The notes beneath the pieces were generated by a model. It was not told the origin of the DNA. It worked only from the letters and a program-made list of their open reading frames with translations, and made no database searches. From Alphaproteobacteria bacterium (GTDB lineage: Bacteria; Pseudomonadota; Alphaproteobacteria; Rickettsiales; UBA8987): a stretch of 6,071 bases of DNA. The position numbers were made by a program, and so were the translations under genes. Where the stretch lies: contig JAHFPR010000073.1 of NCBI GenBank assembly GCA_023269645.1, positions 3,025 to 9,095 of the forward strand, given 5' to 3'. This document shows positions 1 through 6,013 of this stretch, piece by piece (positions within the stretch are counted from its first letter, which is position 1; each line of letters starts with the position of its first letter).

Positions 1-2312
1 TGGGCGGCGCGAACGTCGCCACGTCGTTCGATGACGATGTACCCTATACGCCCGCCTGGCAGGAGCAGATTACGGGCGTGAAGCGCGAACACGCCATCAC
101 CGTAGCGCGCCAGTTCGCCGAGAACGCGCATAAAACGCATGGCCGCTCGATGGTCATCGTGGGCGCGGGGCTGAACCACTGGTATCATATGGATATGATT
201 TACCGCTCCATCATCAATATGCTGGTGATGTGCGGATGCGTCGGGAAATCCGGCGGTGGCTGGAGCCATTATGTCGGGCAGGAAAAGCTGCGTCCACAGA
301 CCGGGTGGGTTCCGCTCGCCTTCGCCACCGACTGGAATCGCCCGCCGCGCCAGATGAATTCCACCTCATTCTTCTACGCGCACACCGACCAGTGGCGCTA
401 CGAGAAACTGGCGATGGAAGAAGTGCTCTCACCGCTGGAAGATGGCGAGGAGTGGAAGGAGCTTTCCTTCATTGATTGCAATTCCCGCTCGGAACGAATG
501 GGCTGGCTGCCTTCCGCGCCGCAGTTTGAAACTAACCCGCTGCAACTGGGAAAAGCCGTTGCGAAATCCGGTAAACCGGCGGGCGACTATGTGGCCGCCG
601 CTGTCAAATCCGGCAAGCTGAAATTCTCCTGCGACGATCCGGACAGCCCCGTCAACTGGCCGCGCAATATGTTCGTGTGGCGCTCGAATATCCTGGGTTC
701 CAGCGGCAAGGGGCATGAATATTTCCTCAAGCACCTGCTGGGTACGCAGCATGGCGTGCAGGGCAAGGATCTGGGCGAGGAAGGCGGGCTGCTGCCCAAG
801 GAAGTGGTGTGGCATGATGAAGCTCCGGAAGGCAAGCTCGACCTGCTCGTAACACTCGATTTCCGTATGTCCACCACCTGTATGTATTCGGACATCGTGC
901 TGCCCACCGCGACCTGGTATGAAAAGCATGACCTGAACACCTCCGATATGCACCCGTTCATCCATCCGCTTTCGGCAGCGGTGGATCCGGGTTGGGAATC
1001 GCGAAGCGACTGGGAGATTTATAAAGGCCTCGCCAAGAAATTCTCCGAGATCTGCGTCGGGCATCTTGGCGTGGAAAAAGATGTGGTAGTTACCCCCATC
1101 CAGCACGATACGGCGAACGAACTGGCGCAAGCCATTGACGTGCTCGACTGGAAAAAGGGCGAGTGCGACCCCATCCCCGGCAAAACCATGCCTTCCGTGA
1201 CACTGGTGGAGCGGGATTACCCGAATACCTACAAGAAATTCACCTCGCTGGGGCCATTGCTTGCAAAACTGGGGAATGGCGGCAAGGGCATCGGGTGGAA
1301 TACGGAGACGGAAGTCAAGAATCTCGCCGAGCTGAATTATACCGTTACTGAAGAAGGCATCAGCAAAGGGCAGCCGAGGATAGACTCCGCGATTGACGCG
1401 GCAGAAACCATCCTGATGCTTGCTCCGGAAACCAACGGGGAAGTGGCGGTGAAGGCATGGAAATCACTCGGCGAAATCACCGGGCGCGATCACGTGCATC
1501 TGGCCGAAACGCGCGAGGATGAAAAAATCCGCTACCGCGACGTTCAGGCGCAGCCGAGGAAAATTATCTCCTCACCGACCTGGAGCGGCATTGAATCCGA
1601 GCACGTCAGCTATACCGCCGGCTATACCAACGTGCATGAGTTGATCCCGTGGCGGACGCTCACCGGCAGGCAGGAGTTGTATCAGGATCACGCGTGGATG
1701 CGCGCGTTCGGCGAAGGTCTGTGCGTATATAAGCCGCCAGTGGATTTGAAAACGACCGAATCCGTTTACAAGAAGTTCGGCAAGGGGCGCAAGCAGGTGG
1801 TGCTGAGTTTCATCACGCCGCACCAGAAATGGGGCATCCATTCCACCTACACCGACAATCTGCTGATGCTCACACTTTCACGTGGTGGTCCCATTGTCTG
1901 GATCAGTGAGATTGATGCCAGGAAAATCGGTGTCATTGATAACGACTGGGTGGAAGCCTACAACGTCAACGGGGCACTCACCGCCCGTGCCGTGGTCAGC
2001 CAGCGCGTGCCGGAAGGCATGATCCTGATGTACCATGCGCAGGAGAAAATCGTGAACGTGCCGGGCAGCGAAATCACCGGCGCGCGCGGGGGCATCCACA
2101 ATTCCGTCACGCGCACGGTGCTCAAGCCCACGCATATGATCGGCGGCTACGCGCAGCTTTCTTATGGCTTCAATTATTACGGAACCGTAGGCAGCAACCG
2201 CGATGAGTATATCATCCTTAGAAAAATGGAAAAAGTGGACTGGATGAACGAGGATAATTACGGCGCGGCACTCGGCGGTGAGATGCCGCAACTTCAACAA
2301 ATCGCCGAGTAA
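1..2312 (+). CDS. narG: Respiratory nitrate reductase alpha subunit NarG (C-terminal part, 5' truncated by window)
   Basis: Catalytic Mo-bis-MGD subunit of membrane-bound nitrate reductase; it reduces nitrate to nitrite on the cytoplasmic side using electrons from NarH. The reading frame is open from base 3, so the gene begins before the window. About 769 residues are visible, against about 1247 in E. coli NarG. The N-terminal Fe-S (FS0) region and the Mo-ligand Asp are therefore outside. Visible family signatures include DDVPYTPAWQEQITGVKRE at the start, VGQEKLRPQTGW, ERMGWLPSAPQ, NILGSSGKGHEYFLKHLLGT, YSDIVLPTATWYEK, TSDMHPFIHPLSAAVDPGWE, and the C-terminal molybdopterin-dinucleotide-binding domain with SYTAGYTNVHELIPWRTLTG, HQKWGIHSTY and GFNYYGTVGSNRDEY. 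No frameshift, insertion or loss is seen across the visible part, and the end lies close to the E. coli C-terminus. It stops with TAA 10 nt before narH, consistent with one operon. An internal ATG at 78 is not the start. The identification rests on recalled E. coli NarG sequence, and the match is strong throughout. Confidence 0.97.
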   Translation, partial: GGANVATSFDDDVPYTPAWQEQITGVKREHAITVARQFAENAHKTHGRSMVIVGAGLNHWYHMDMIYRSIINMLVMCGCVGKSGGGWSHYVGQEKLRPQTGWVPLAFATDWNRPPRQMNSTSFFYAHTDQWRYEKLAMEEVLSPLEDGEEWKELSFIDCNSRSERMGWLPSAPQFETNPLQLGKAVAKSGKPAGDYVAAAVKSGKLKFSCDDPDSPVNWPRNMFVWRSNILGSSGKGHEYFLKHLLGTQHGVQGKDLGEEGGLLPKEVVWHDEAPEGKLDLLVTLDFRMSTTCMYSDIVLPTATWYEKHDLNTSDMHPFIHPLSAAVDPGWESRSDWEIYKGLAKKFSEICVGHLGVEKDVVVTPIQHDTANELAQAIDVLDWKKGECDPIPGKTMPSVTLVERDYPNTYKKFTSLGPLLAKLGNGGKGIGWNTETEVKNLAELNYTVTEEGISKGQPRIDSAIDAAETILMLAPETNGEVAVKAWKSLGEITGRDHVHLAETREDEKIRYRDVQAQPRKIISSPTWSGIESEHVSYTAGYTNVHELIPWRTLTGRQELYQDHAWMRAFGEGLCVYKPPVDLKTTESVYKKFGKGRKQVVLSFITPHQKWGIHSTYTDNLLMLTLSRGGPIVWISEIDARKIGVIDNDWVEAYNVNGALTARAVVSQRVPEGMILMYHAQEKIVNVPGSEITGARGGIHNSVTRTVLKPTHMIGGYAQLSYGFNYYGTVGSNRDEYIILRKMEKVDWMNEDNYGAALGGEMPQLQQIAE

Positions 2313-2316
2313 GGGG
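2311..2316 (+). promoter_or_regulatory. Ribosome binding site of narH
   Basis: AAGGGG lies 6 nt before the ATG at 2323 and overlaps the narG stop codon. It decides the narH start in favour of 2323 rather than the in-frame ATG at 2278. Confidence 0.7.
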
Positions 2317-2322
2317 AAAACC

Positions 2323-3849
2323 ATGAAAATACGCGCGCAAATAGGGATGGTGCTGAACCTCGACAAGTGCATCGGCTGCCATACCTGCTCGGTGACCTGC
2401 AAGAATGTGTGGACATCGCGCCGGGGGGTGGAATACGCCTGGTTCAACAACGTGGAAACCAAGCCGGGCGTGGGTTATCCGAAAGACTGGGAGAATCAGG
2501 ATCGCTGGAAGGGCGGTTGGGAGCGCAAGAAAAACGGCAAAATCCAGCCGAAGCAGGGTGGGAGATGGCGCACACTCGCCAACATTTTTGCCAATCCCTC
2601 CATGCCCTCGATTGATGATTACTACGAGCCGTTCACCTTCGATTACGAGCATCTGCAGAAATCGCCGGAAGCCAAAACCATGCCGACCGCGCAGCCGGTT
2701 TCCGTCATCACCGGCAAGAAGATGGAGAAGATCGTCGGCGGGCCGAACTGGGAGGAAATTCTCGGCGGCGAGTTCGAGCATCGCAGCAAGGATTATAACT
2801 TCGAGAACGTGCAGAAGGAGATGTACGGCCAGTTTGAAAACACCTTCATGATGTACCTGCCGCGCCTGTGTGAGCATTGCCTGAACCCCGCCTGCGTGGC
2901 CGCCTGCCCCAGCGGCGCGATCTACAAGCGCGAGGAAGACGGCATCGTGCTCATTGATCAGGATAAATGCCGTGGCTGGCGGATGTGCGTTTCGGCCTGC
3001 CCCTACAAGAAGATTTATTTCAACTGGGAATCCGGCAAATCCGAAAAGTGCACCTTCTGCTACCCACGCATCGAGGCGGGTGAGCCGACGGTCTGTTCCG
3101 AAACCTGCGTAGGCCGCATCCGCTACCTCGGTGTGCTGCTCTACGACGCGGATAAAATCGAGGCGGCGGCCTCGGTGGAGGATGTGGAAAACCTCTACCA
3201 CGCGCAGCTTGAGATGTTCCTCGACCCCAACGATCCGGAAGTCATCAAGGCTGCGAAGGCCGAGGGCATTCCGGATTCCTGGCTGGAAGCGGCAAAGAAA
3301 TCGCCCGTGTATAAGATGGCGATGGAGTGGAAAATCGCGTTCCCGCTGCATCCCGAATACCGGACGCTGCCGATGGTATGGTATATCCCGCCGCTCTCGC
3401 CCATCCAGAACGCTGCGGAAAGCGGCGACATGGGCATGAACGGCATGATTCCGGACGTAAGCAGCCTCCGCATTCCGCTGAAATACCTCGCAAATCTCCT
3501 CACTGCCGGGGAGGAAAAGCCTGTAAAACTCGCGCTGGAGCGGATGCTTTCAATGCGTGCCTTCATGCGCGCCCGCCATGTGGACGGGGTCAGTGCTCCG
3601 GAGGTTCTGGAGGGCGTGGGCTTGACGGAAGCGATGGTGGAGGAGATGTACCGCACTATGGCCATCGCCAATTACGAGGATCGCTTTGTGATTCCGTCCT
3701 CGCACCGGGAATATGCAGAACGGACGTTCGATGTGCGCTCCGGCTGCGGCTTTTCGTTCGGCAACGGCTGCTCCGGCGGCAACAGTGATGCCAATATGTT
3801 CAGCAAACCGAAGCGCAAAAACCTGTTTGGAGGAACCCATGCAAGCTAG
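2323..3849 (+). CDS. narH: Respiratory nitrate reductase beta subunit NarH (iron-sulfur electron transfer subunit)
   Basis: Carries one [3Fe-4S] and three [4Fe-4S] clusters that pass electrons from the NarI hemes to NarG; peripheral, on the cytoplasmic side. The protein is 508 aa (E. coli 512). The N-terminus MKIRAQIGMVLNLDKCIGCH matches the family start and holds Cys16, 19, 22 and 26. The other cluster ligands are Cys183/186/191/195, Cys216/222/226 with Trp219 at the family's usual Trp position, and Cys243/246/258/262. This is the pattern of E. coli NarH shifted by one residue. The Trp in place of a Cys is the known signature of the [3Fe-4S] cluster. The C-terminus has the Gly/Cys segment SGCGFSFGNGCSGG, common in NarH. 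The start at 2323 is supported by a Shine-Dalgarno sequence; an ATG at 2278 would add 15 residues (beginning MRCRNFNKSP) that are read from the end of narG. The 3' end overlaps narJ by 11 nt. Nothing is missing among the cluster ligands, so the subunit should be functional. Confidence 0.98.
   Translation: MKIRAQIGMVLNLDKCIGCHTCSVTCKNVWTSRRGVEYAWFNNVETKPGVGYPKDWENQDRWKGGWERKKNGKIQPKQGGRWRTLANIFANPSMPSIDDYYEPFTFDYEHLQKSPEAKTMPTAQPVSVITGKKMEKIVGGPNWEEILGGEFEHRSKDYNFENVQKEMYGQFENTFMMYLPRLCEHCLNPACVAACPSGAIYKREEDGIVLIDQDKCRGWRMCVSACPYKKIYFNWESGKSEKCTFCYPRIEAGEPTVCSETCVGRIRYLGVLLYDADKIEAAASVEDVENLYHAQLEMFLDPNDPEVIKAAKAEGIPDSWLEAAKKSPVYKMAMEWKIAFPLHPEYRTLPMVWYIPPLSPIQNAAESGDMGMNGMIPDVSSLRIPLKYLANLLTAGEEKPVKLALERMLSMRAFMRARHVDGVSAPEVLEGVGLTEAMVEEMYRTMAIANYEDRFVIPSSHREYAERTFDVRSGCGFSFGNGCSGGNSDANMFSKPKRKNLFGGTHAS
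3829..3833 (+). promoter_or_regulatory. Ribosome binding site of narJ
   Basis: GGAGG lies 5 nt before the ATG at 3839, inside the last codons of narH. Its strength and spacing fix the narJ start and suggest efficient translation initiation coupled to narH. Confidence 0.75.
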
Positions 3850-4555
3850 TCCTTATAAAACTTTCAAGGCACTGGGGATCTTCCTGTGGTATCCGAACGA
3901 GGAGTGGCTCCGGGGTATCGGCGATTTATGCGATCTCATAGAACAGGAAAAACTTGTTGGAGCTGACGACGCGCGCGCCATCCGCATCTTCGCGGAAGGC
4001 TTGCAGGCGCAGGATGTTTTTGACGCGCAGGAAGCCTACGTGGATACGTTCGATCGCATCCGCTCGCTTTCGCTGCACCTGTTTGAGCACGTACACGGCG
4101 AATCACGCGATCGCGGACAGGCGATGGTGGATCTGGCTGAAGTGTATAAGGAACAGGGCTTTACGCTGGCGAAAAGCGAGCTGCCGGATTACCTGCCGGT
4201 GTTCCTCGAATTTCTCTCGCACCTCCCGAAAGACGAGGCACTGGAGATGCTGGCCGATCCCGCAAATGTCCTGGTGGCACTCGGCAAGCGGCTGGCCGAA
4301 CGCGGCAGCCCTTACAACGCGATTTTCAACAGCCTGATTCACCTGGCCGGGCGTGAACCTGAAAAAGTGGATCGCAAGATAGCGGCCACGCTGCCCTCCT
4401 TCACGCAGCTTGATAAAGAATGGGAAGAAAAGCCCGTGGATTTCCTCGGCGCGGAGCCTCCCAGTGCGGGTGGATGCGGTGGCGGCGGCAAGGGCTGCGG
4501 ATGCGGCAAAGCCGCGAAATCTTCCGAAGCAATGATGCAAGGAGCACAATCATGA
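3839..4555 (+). CDS. narJ: Nitrate reductase assembly chaperone NarJ (delta subunit)
   Basis: System-specific cytoplasmic chaperone of the NarJ/TorD family. By family knowledge it binds the NarG N-terminus, helps Mo-cofactor and Fe-S insertion and holds NarGH until it joins NarI; it is not part of the final enzyme. The protein is 238 aa (E. coli NarJ 236). The start MQASPYKTFKALGIFLWYPN is typical. The family signature is nearly intact at residues 67-99, where LFEHVHGESRDRGQAMVDL (81-99) is identical to E. coli as I recall it. SELPDYLPVFLEFLSHLP follows. The fold is expected to be all helical up to about residue 205. The tail (about 207-238) is odd: GGCGGGGKGCGCGK with Cys213, Cys220 and Cys222, then a Ser/Ala/Met-rich end, which looks disordered. 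E. coli NarJ has a shorter GCG motif at about the same place. The gene overlaps narH by 11 nt and narI by 4 nt (ATGA), so translation is probably coupled. An ATG at 3713 in this frame lies within narH and is not the start. Confidence 0.96.
   Translation: MQASPYKTFKALGIFLWYPNEEWLRGIGDLCDLIEQEKLVGADDARAIRIFAEGLQAQDVFDAQEAYVDTFDRIRSLSLHLFEHVHGESRDRGQAMVDLAEVYKEQGFTLAKSELPDYLPVFLEFLSHLPKDEALEMLADPANVLVALGKRLAERGSPYNAIFNSLIHLAGREPEKVDRKIAATLPSFTQLDKEWEEKPVDFLGAEPPSAGGCGGGGKGCGCGKAAKSSEAMMQGAQS
4539..4544 (+). promoter_or_regulatory. Ribosome binding site of narI
   Basis: AAGGAG lies 7 nt before the ATG at 4552, inside the end of narJ. It supports the start that overlaps the narJ stop codon as ATGA. 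Confidence 0.7.
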
Positions 4556-5241
4556 GCGATTTTTATTATTCCTTTTTCTTTGGTATTTATCCTTACATCT
4601 GCCTGGCGGTTTTCGTGCTGGGTACGCTGGTGCGCTACGACCGCGAGCAATATAGCTGGCGTGCTTCCTCCAGCCAGTTGCTTGCGGATAAAGGGCTGCG
4701 GGTGGGAAACATCATGTTCCATCTCGGCGTTATCTTTATTTTCTTCGGGCATCTGGCGGGGCTGCTGACTCCCCATGCACTTTATGAGCAATTCATCACG
4801 GCGGAGCAGAAGCAGATGCTGGCAATCGTCGCGGGAGGCGCGGCAGGCGCGGTCGGATTTGTTGGCCTCACGATTCTGGTATTCCGCCGCCTGTGCGTAC
4901 CAAGAATCCGCGCAACCAGCTCCCCTACCGACATCGCCGTCCTGCTGATACTCTGGATGCAGATCACGCTGGGGCTGCTCACCATCCCCTTCTCCCTTGC
5001 GCACCATGATGCGGGTGTGATGCTGCGACTTTCGGAATGGGCGCAGCGGACACTCACTTTCCGCACAGGCGCGGCGGAGCAGATTATCGGGGTGGATTGG
5101 CCGTTCCAGGCGCACCTGATTCTCGGTATGACGATTTTCCTGCTGTTCCCCTTCACGCGGCTGGTGCATATTCTAAGCGCGCCGCTGAAATATGTGTGTC
5201 GGCCTTACCAGATCGTGCGCAGCCGTGAAGCGAGGAGATGA
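4552..5241 (+). CDS. narI: Respiratory nitrate reductase gamma subunit NarI (cytochrome b, quinol oxidase)
   Basis: Membrane subunit that oxidises quinol, releases protons on the periplasmic side and passes electrons through two b hemes to NarH. The protein is 229 aa (E. coli 225). Five membrane spans are visible at about residues 5-27, 53-75, 88-113, 126-148 and 185-209. All four axial heme ligands of the family are present as His57 and His67 (helix 2, FHLGVIFIFFGHLAG) and His188 and His206 (helix 5, QAHLILGMTIFLLFPFTRLVH). They correspond to E. coli His56, 66, 187 and 205. Other family motifs are IYPYICLAVFVLGTLVRYD, YSWRASSSQLL, LGLLTIPFS and the basic C-terminus YQIVRSREARR. It starts in the ATGA overlap with narJ. 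It is the last of the core operon genes, and a 223-bp gap with palindromic repeats separates it from the next gene. Confidence 0.97.
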   Translation: MSDFYYSFFFGIYPYICLAVFVLGTLVRYDREQYSWRASSSQLLADKGLRVGNIMFHLGVIFIFFGHLAGLLTPHALYEQFITAEQKQMLAIVAGGAAGAVGFVGLTILVFRRLCVPRIRATSSPTDIAVLLILWMQITLGLLTIPFSLAHHDAGVMLRLSEWAQRTLTFRTGAAEQIIGVDWPFQAHLILGMTIFLLFPFTRLVHILSAPLKYVCRPYQIVRSREARR

Positions 5242-5269
5242 GGAATAGTATGCTTCCGCCTTAGCATTA

Positions 5270-5280
5270 CTATAAAAAGG
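5270..5280 (+). repeat. Short direct repeat, left copy (CTATAAAAAGG)
   Basis: CTATAAAAAGG occurs here, and CTATAAAAGG (one A fewer) occurs at 5448-5457 just before the next gene. The pair brackets the inverted palindromic repeats. It may be a duplicated leader or ribosome-binding segment, a target-site-like duplication, or chance in AT-rich sequence. Confidence 0.4.
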
Positions 5281-5316
5281 TGGTTGTATACGTGGAAGGA
5301 CATAAAGTCGGGTATC

Positions 5317-5357
5317 GTCATTCCCTGAATTGCCAAAGGCAATTCTAGGGGAATCCA
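5317..5357 (+). repeat. Palindromic repeat element, copy 1 (GTCAT...ATCCA hairpin)
   Basis: A 41-nt element that starts GTCATTCCC and ends GGGGAATCCA. The core is a perfect 8-bp stem GAATTGCC (5327-5334) / GGCAATTC (5338-5345) with an AAA loop. An outer stem ATTCCC / GGGGAAT extends it with small bulges. It has the look of the small dispersed palindromic repeats found in many proteobacterial genomes. Only two copies are visible here, so family status is inferred. There is no T-run after the hairpin, so it is not a standard terminator, although it could stabilise the 3' end of the nar message. Confidence 0.75.
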
Positions 5358-5382
5358 CCTCACCATATACCGTGCCGTGTGA

Positions 5383-5421
5383 TGGATCGCCCTAGAATCG
5401 CTAAGCGATTCAGGCGATGAC
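5383..5421 (-). repeat. Palindromic repeat element, copy 2, inverted relative to copy 1
   Basis: Read on the minus strand this 39-nt element starts GTCATCGCC and ends GGGCGATCCA. It aligns along its full length to copy 1 at 5317-5357. The core stem is GAATCGC (5395-5401) / GCGATTC (5405-5411) with a TAA loop, and the outer stem is ATCGCC / GGCGAT. Differences from copy 1 fall in stem positions and are matched by changes on the other arm, so the pairing is kept. With copy 1 it forms a roughly 105-bp inverted pair ending in GTCAT (5317-5321) and ATGAC (5417-5421). Confidence 0.75.
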
Positions 5422-5447
5422 AGGAGTGTCCCATAAAATATAAACGC

Positions 5448-5457
5448 CTATAAAAGG
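5448..5457 (+). repeat. Short direct repeat, right copy (CTATAAAAGG)
   Basis: Near-identical to 5270-5280. This copy supplies part of the ribosome binding site of the following gene. Confidence 0.4.
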
Positions 5458-5460
5458 AGT
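5453..5460 (+). promoter_or_regulatory. Ribosome binding site of the parvulin-like gene
   Basis: AAAGGAGT, with GGAG ending 5 nt before the ATG at 5465. It supports that start and shows that the short gene is meant to be translated on its own. Confidence 0.75.
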
Positions 5461-5464
5461 ACCC

Positions 5465-5935
5465 ATGCCCGTAATCGTGAATGATGTGGAAATCACCGAT
5501 GAACAGGTGTTCCGCGAGATGCAGCATCATCCTGCGAAGAATCAGGAAGTGGCGATACAGCTTGCGGCGGAGGCACTCACCATCCGCGAACTGTTGCTTC
5601 AGGAGGCGGTAGCGATGGAAATCGCCGAAAGAAAAGAGAGTGCTGAAGCGGAGCCGGAAGCGGATGACGCGCGCATCCAGGTGCTTCTGTCGGAAATCAT
5701 CAAGGTTCCCGCAGCGGATGAGGCTTCCTGCCGGAAGTTCTATGAGAACAACCGGGCGAAGTTTGCAAAGTCTGGCAAGGTCGCAGCGTTTGAGGATGTG
5801 GCTCCGGTCATCGCGGAATATCTGCAGGGAACTTCCTGGCAGACGGCGGTGCAGCAGTACATCAAGATTCTTGTCGGAAGAGCCAAAATCGCCGGGATTA
5901 CCCTGGAAGGCGTGGATTCCCCGCTGGTGCAATAA
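5465..5935 (+). CDS. PpiC/NifM-like (SurA-N type) protein of the nar operon, apparently lacking the parvulin catalytic domain
   Basis: 156-aa soluble protein with no signal peptide or membrane span, so probably cytoplasmic. It resembles the PpiC-type peptidyl-prolyl isomerase encoded after narI in Pseudomonas and other denitrifiers. The N-terminal helical chaperone-like part has VNDVEITDEQVFREMQHHPA and ALTIRELLLQEAV. An acidic linker follows (roughly residues 55-70). DEASCRKFYENNRAKF (85-100) is the segment that usually leads into the parvulin domain. At about residue 105 the protein goes directly to FEDVAPVIAEYLQGTSWQTA, then VQQYIKILVGRAKIAGITLE and SPLVQ, the segment that normally comes after the parvulin domain. 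The roughly 90-residue isomerase fold, with its Gly-rich GGxLG-type motif, is not seen. Frame and ribosome binding site are intact, so this looks like a clean in-frame loss rather than a decayed gene. The role is inferred: a folding or assembly helper for nitrate reductase, acting as a holdase rather than an isomerase. Its position after narI suggests co-expression, but a 223-bp repeat-bearing gap intervenes. Confidence 0.75.
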   Translation: MPVIVNDVEITDEQVFREMQHHPAKNQEVAIQLAAEALTIRELLLQEAVAMEIAERKESAEAEPEADDARIQVLLSEIIKVPAADEASCRKFYENNRAKFAKSGKVAAFEDVAPVIAEYLQGTSWQTAVQQYIKILVGRAKIAGITLEGVDSPLVQ

Positions 5936-5942
5936 CGCTCCT

Positions 5943-5970
5943 TTGACACACTATAGTGTTTCCAGATAAT
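5943..5970 (+). promoter_or_regulatory. Candidate sigma-70-type promoter
   Basis: A perfect -35 box TTGACA (5943-5948) is followed after 16 nt by GATAAT (5965-5970), five of six matches to TATAAT. The start site would fall near 5977. It lies 7 nt after the stop codon of the preceding gene and about 70 bp before a likely terminator. It could serve a very short RNA or, by read-through, a gene beyond the window. The prediction rests on sequence only. Confidence 0.45.
5948..5959. promoter_or_regulatory. Perfect 12-bp palindrome in the promoter spacer (possible operator)
   Basis: ACACTATAGTGT is self-complementary and sits between the candidate -35 and -10 boxes, touching the end of the -35 box. 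That is a typical place for a repressor site. I do not recognise the regulator. Confidence 0.35.
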
Positions 5971-5992
5971 ATTCTTACAGAATATTATCTGG
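5962..5992. repeat. Perfect 14-bp inverted repeat / hairpin
   Basis: The left arm CCAGATAATATTCT (5962-5975) and the right arm AGAATATTATCTGG (5979-5992) are exact reverse complements around a TAC loop. The left arm contains the candidate -10 box. There is no T-run on either side, so it is not a standard intrinsic terminator. It may be a protein-binding site, an mRNA 3'-end hairpin or a mobile-element end. Confidence 0.7.
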
Positions 5993-6013
5993 CATACGCT
6001 GCCTCCGGCACGG

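Noticed and set aside
1371..1560. Repeated CAGCCGAGGA in narG (near 1371 and 1551)
   Set aside because: Both copies encode ordinary conserved NarG residues (GQPRI and AQPRK), so this is coincidence of codon use.
2278..2322. Possible earlier start of narH at 2278
   Set aside because: It would add 15 residues read from the narG 3' end and unlike NarH. The family N-terminus MKIRAQIGMVLNL begins at 2323, which has its own ribosome binding site.
2968..3003. Trp219 in place of a Cys in a NarH ferredoxin-type motif
   Set aside because: This is the normal family pattern for the [3Fe-4S] cluster of NarH, not a mutation.
2218..3351. Long open frame on the minus strand (377 codons) opposite narH, plus several others opposite narG, narJ and narI
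   Set aside because: These are shadows of GC-rich, strongly conserved + strand genes. Their translations are His/Arg/Leu-biased and match no family I know.
5292..5348. Tiny open frame starting GTG at 5292 after AAAGGTGG (18 codons)
   Set aside because: It runs into the palindromic repeat, has a non-ATG start and no recognisable product; most likely chance.
5317..5421. The two repeat hairpins as intrinsic terminators
   Set aside because: Neither hairpin is followed by a T-run on either strand. They may affect mRNA stability but do not fit a standard terminator.
5411..5439. TAAAAT (5434-5439) as a -10 box for a separate promoter of the parvulin-like gene
   Set aside because: The matching -35 position reads CAGGCG, a poor fit; the AT-rich stretch alone is weak evidence.
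5460..5466. TACCCAT, which fits the NarL heptamer consensus TACYYMT
   Set aside because: A single degenerate heptamer overlapping a start codon, with no partner site or nearby promoter; expected by chance.
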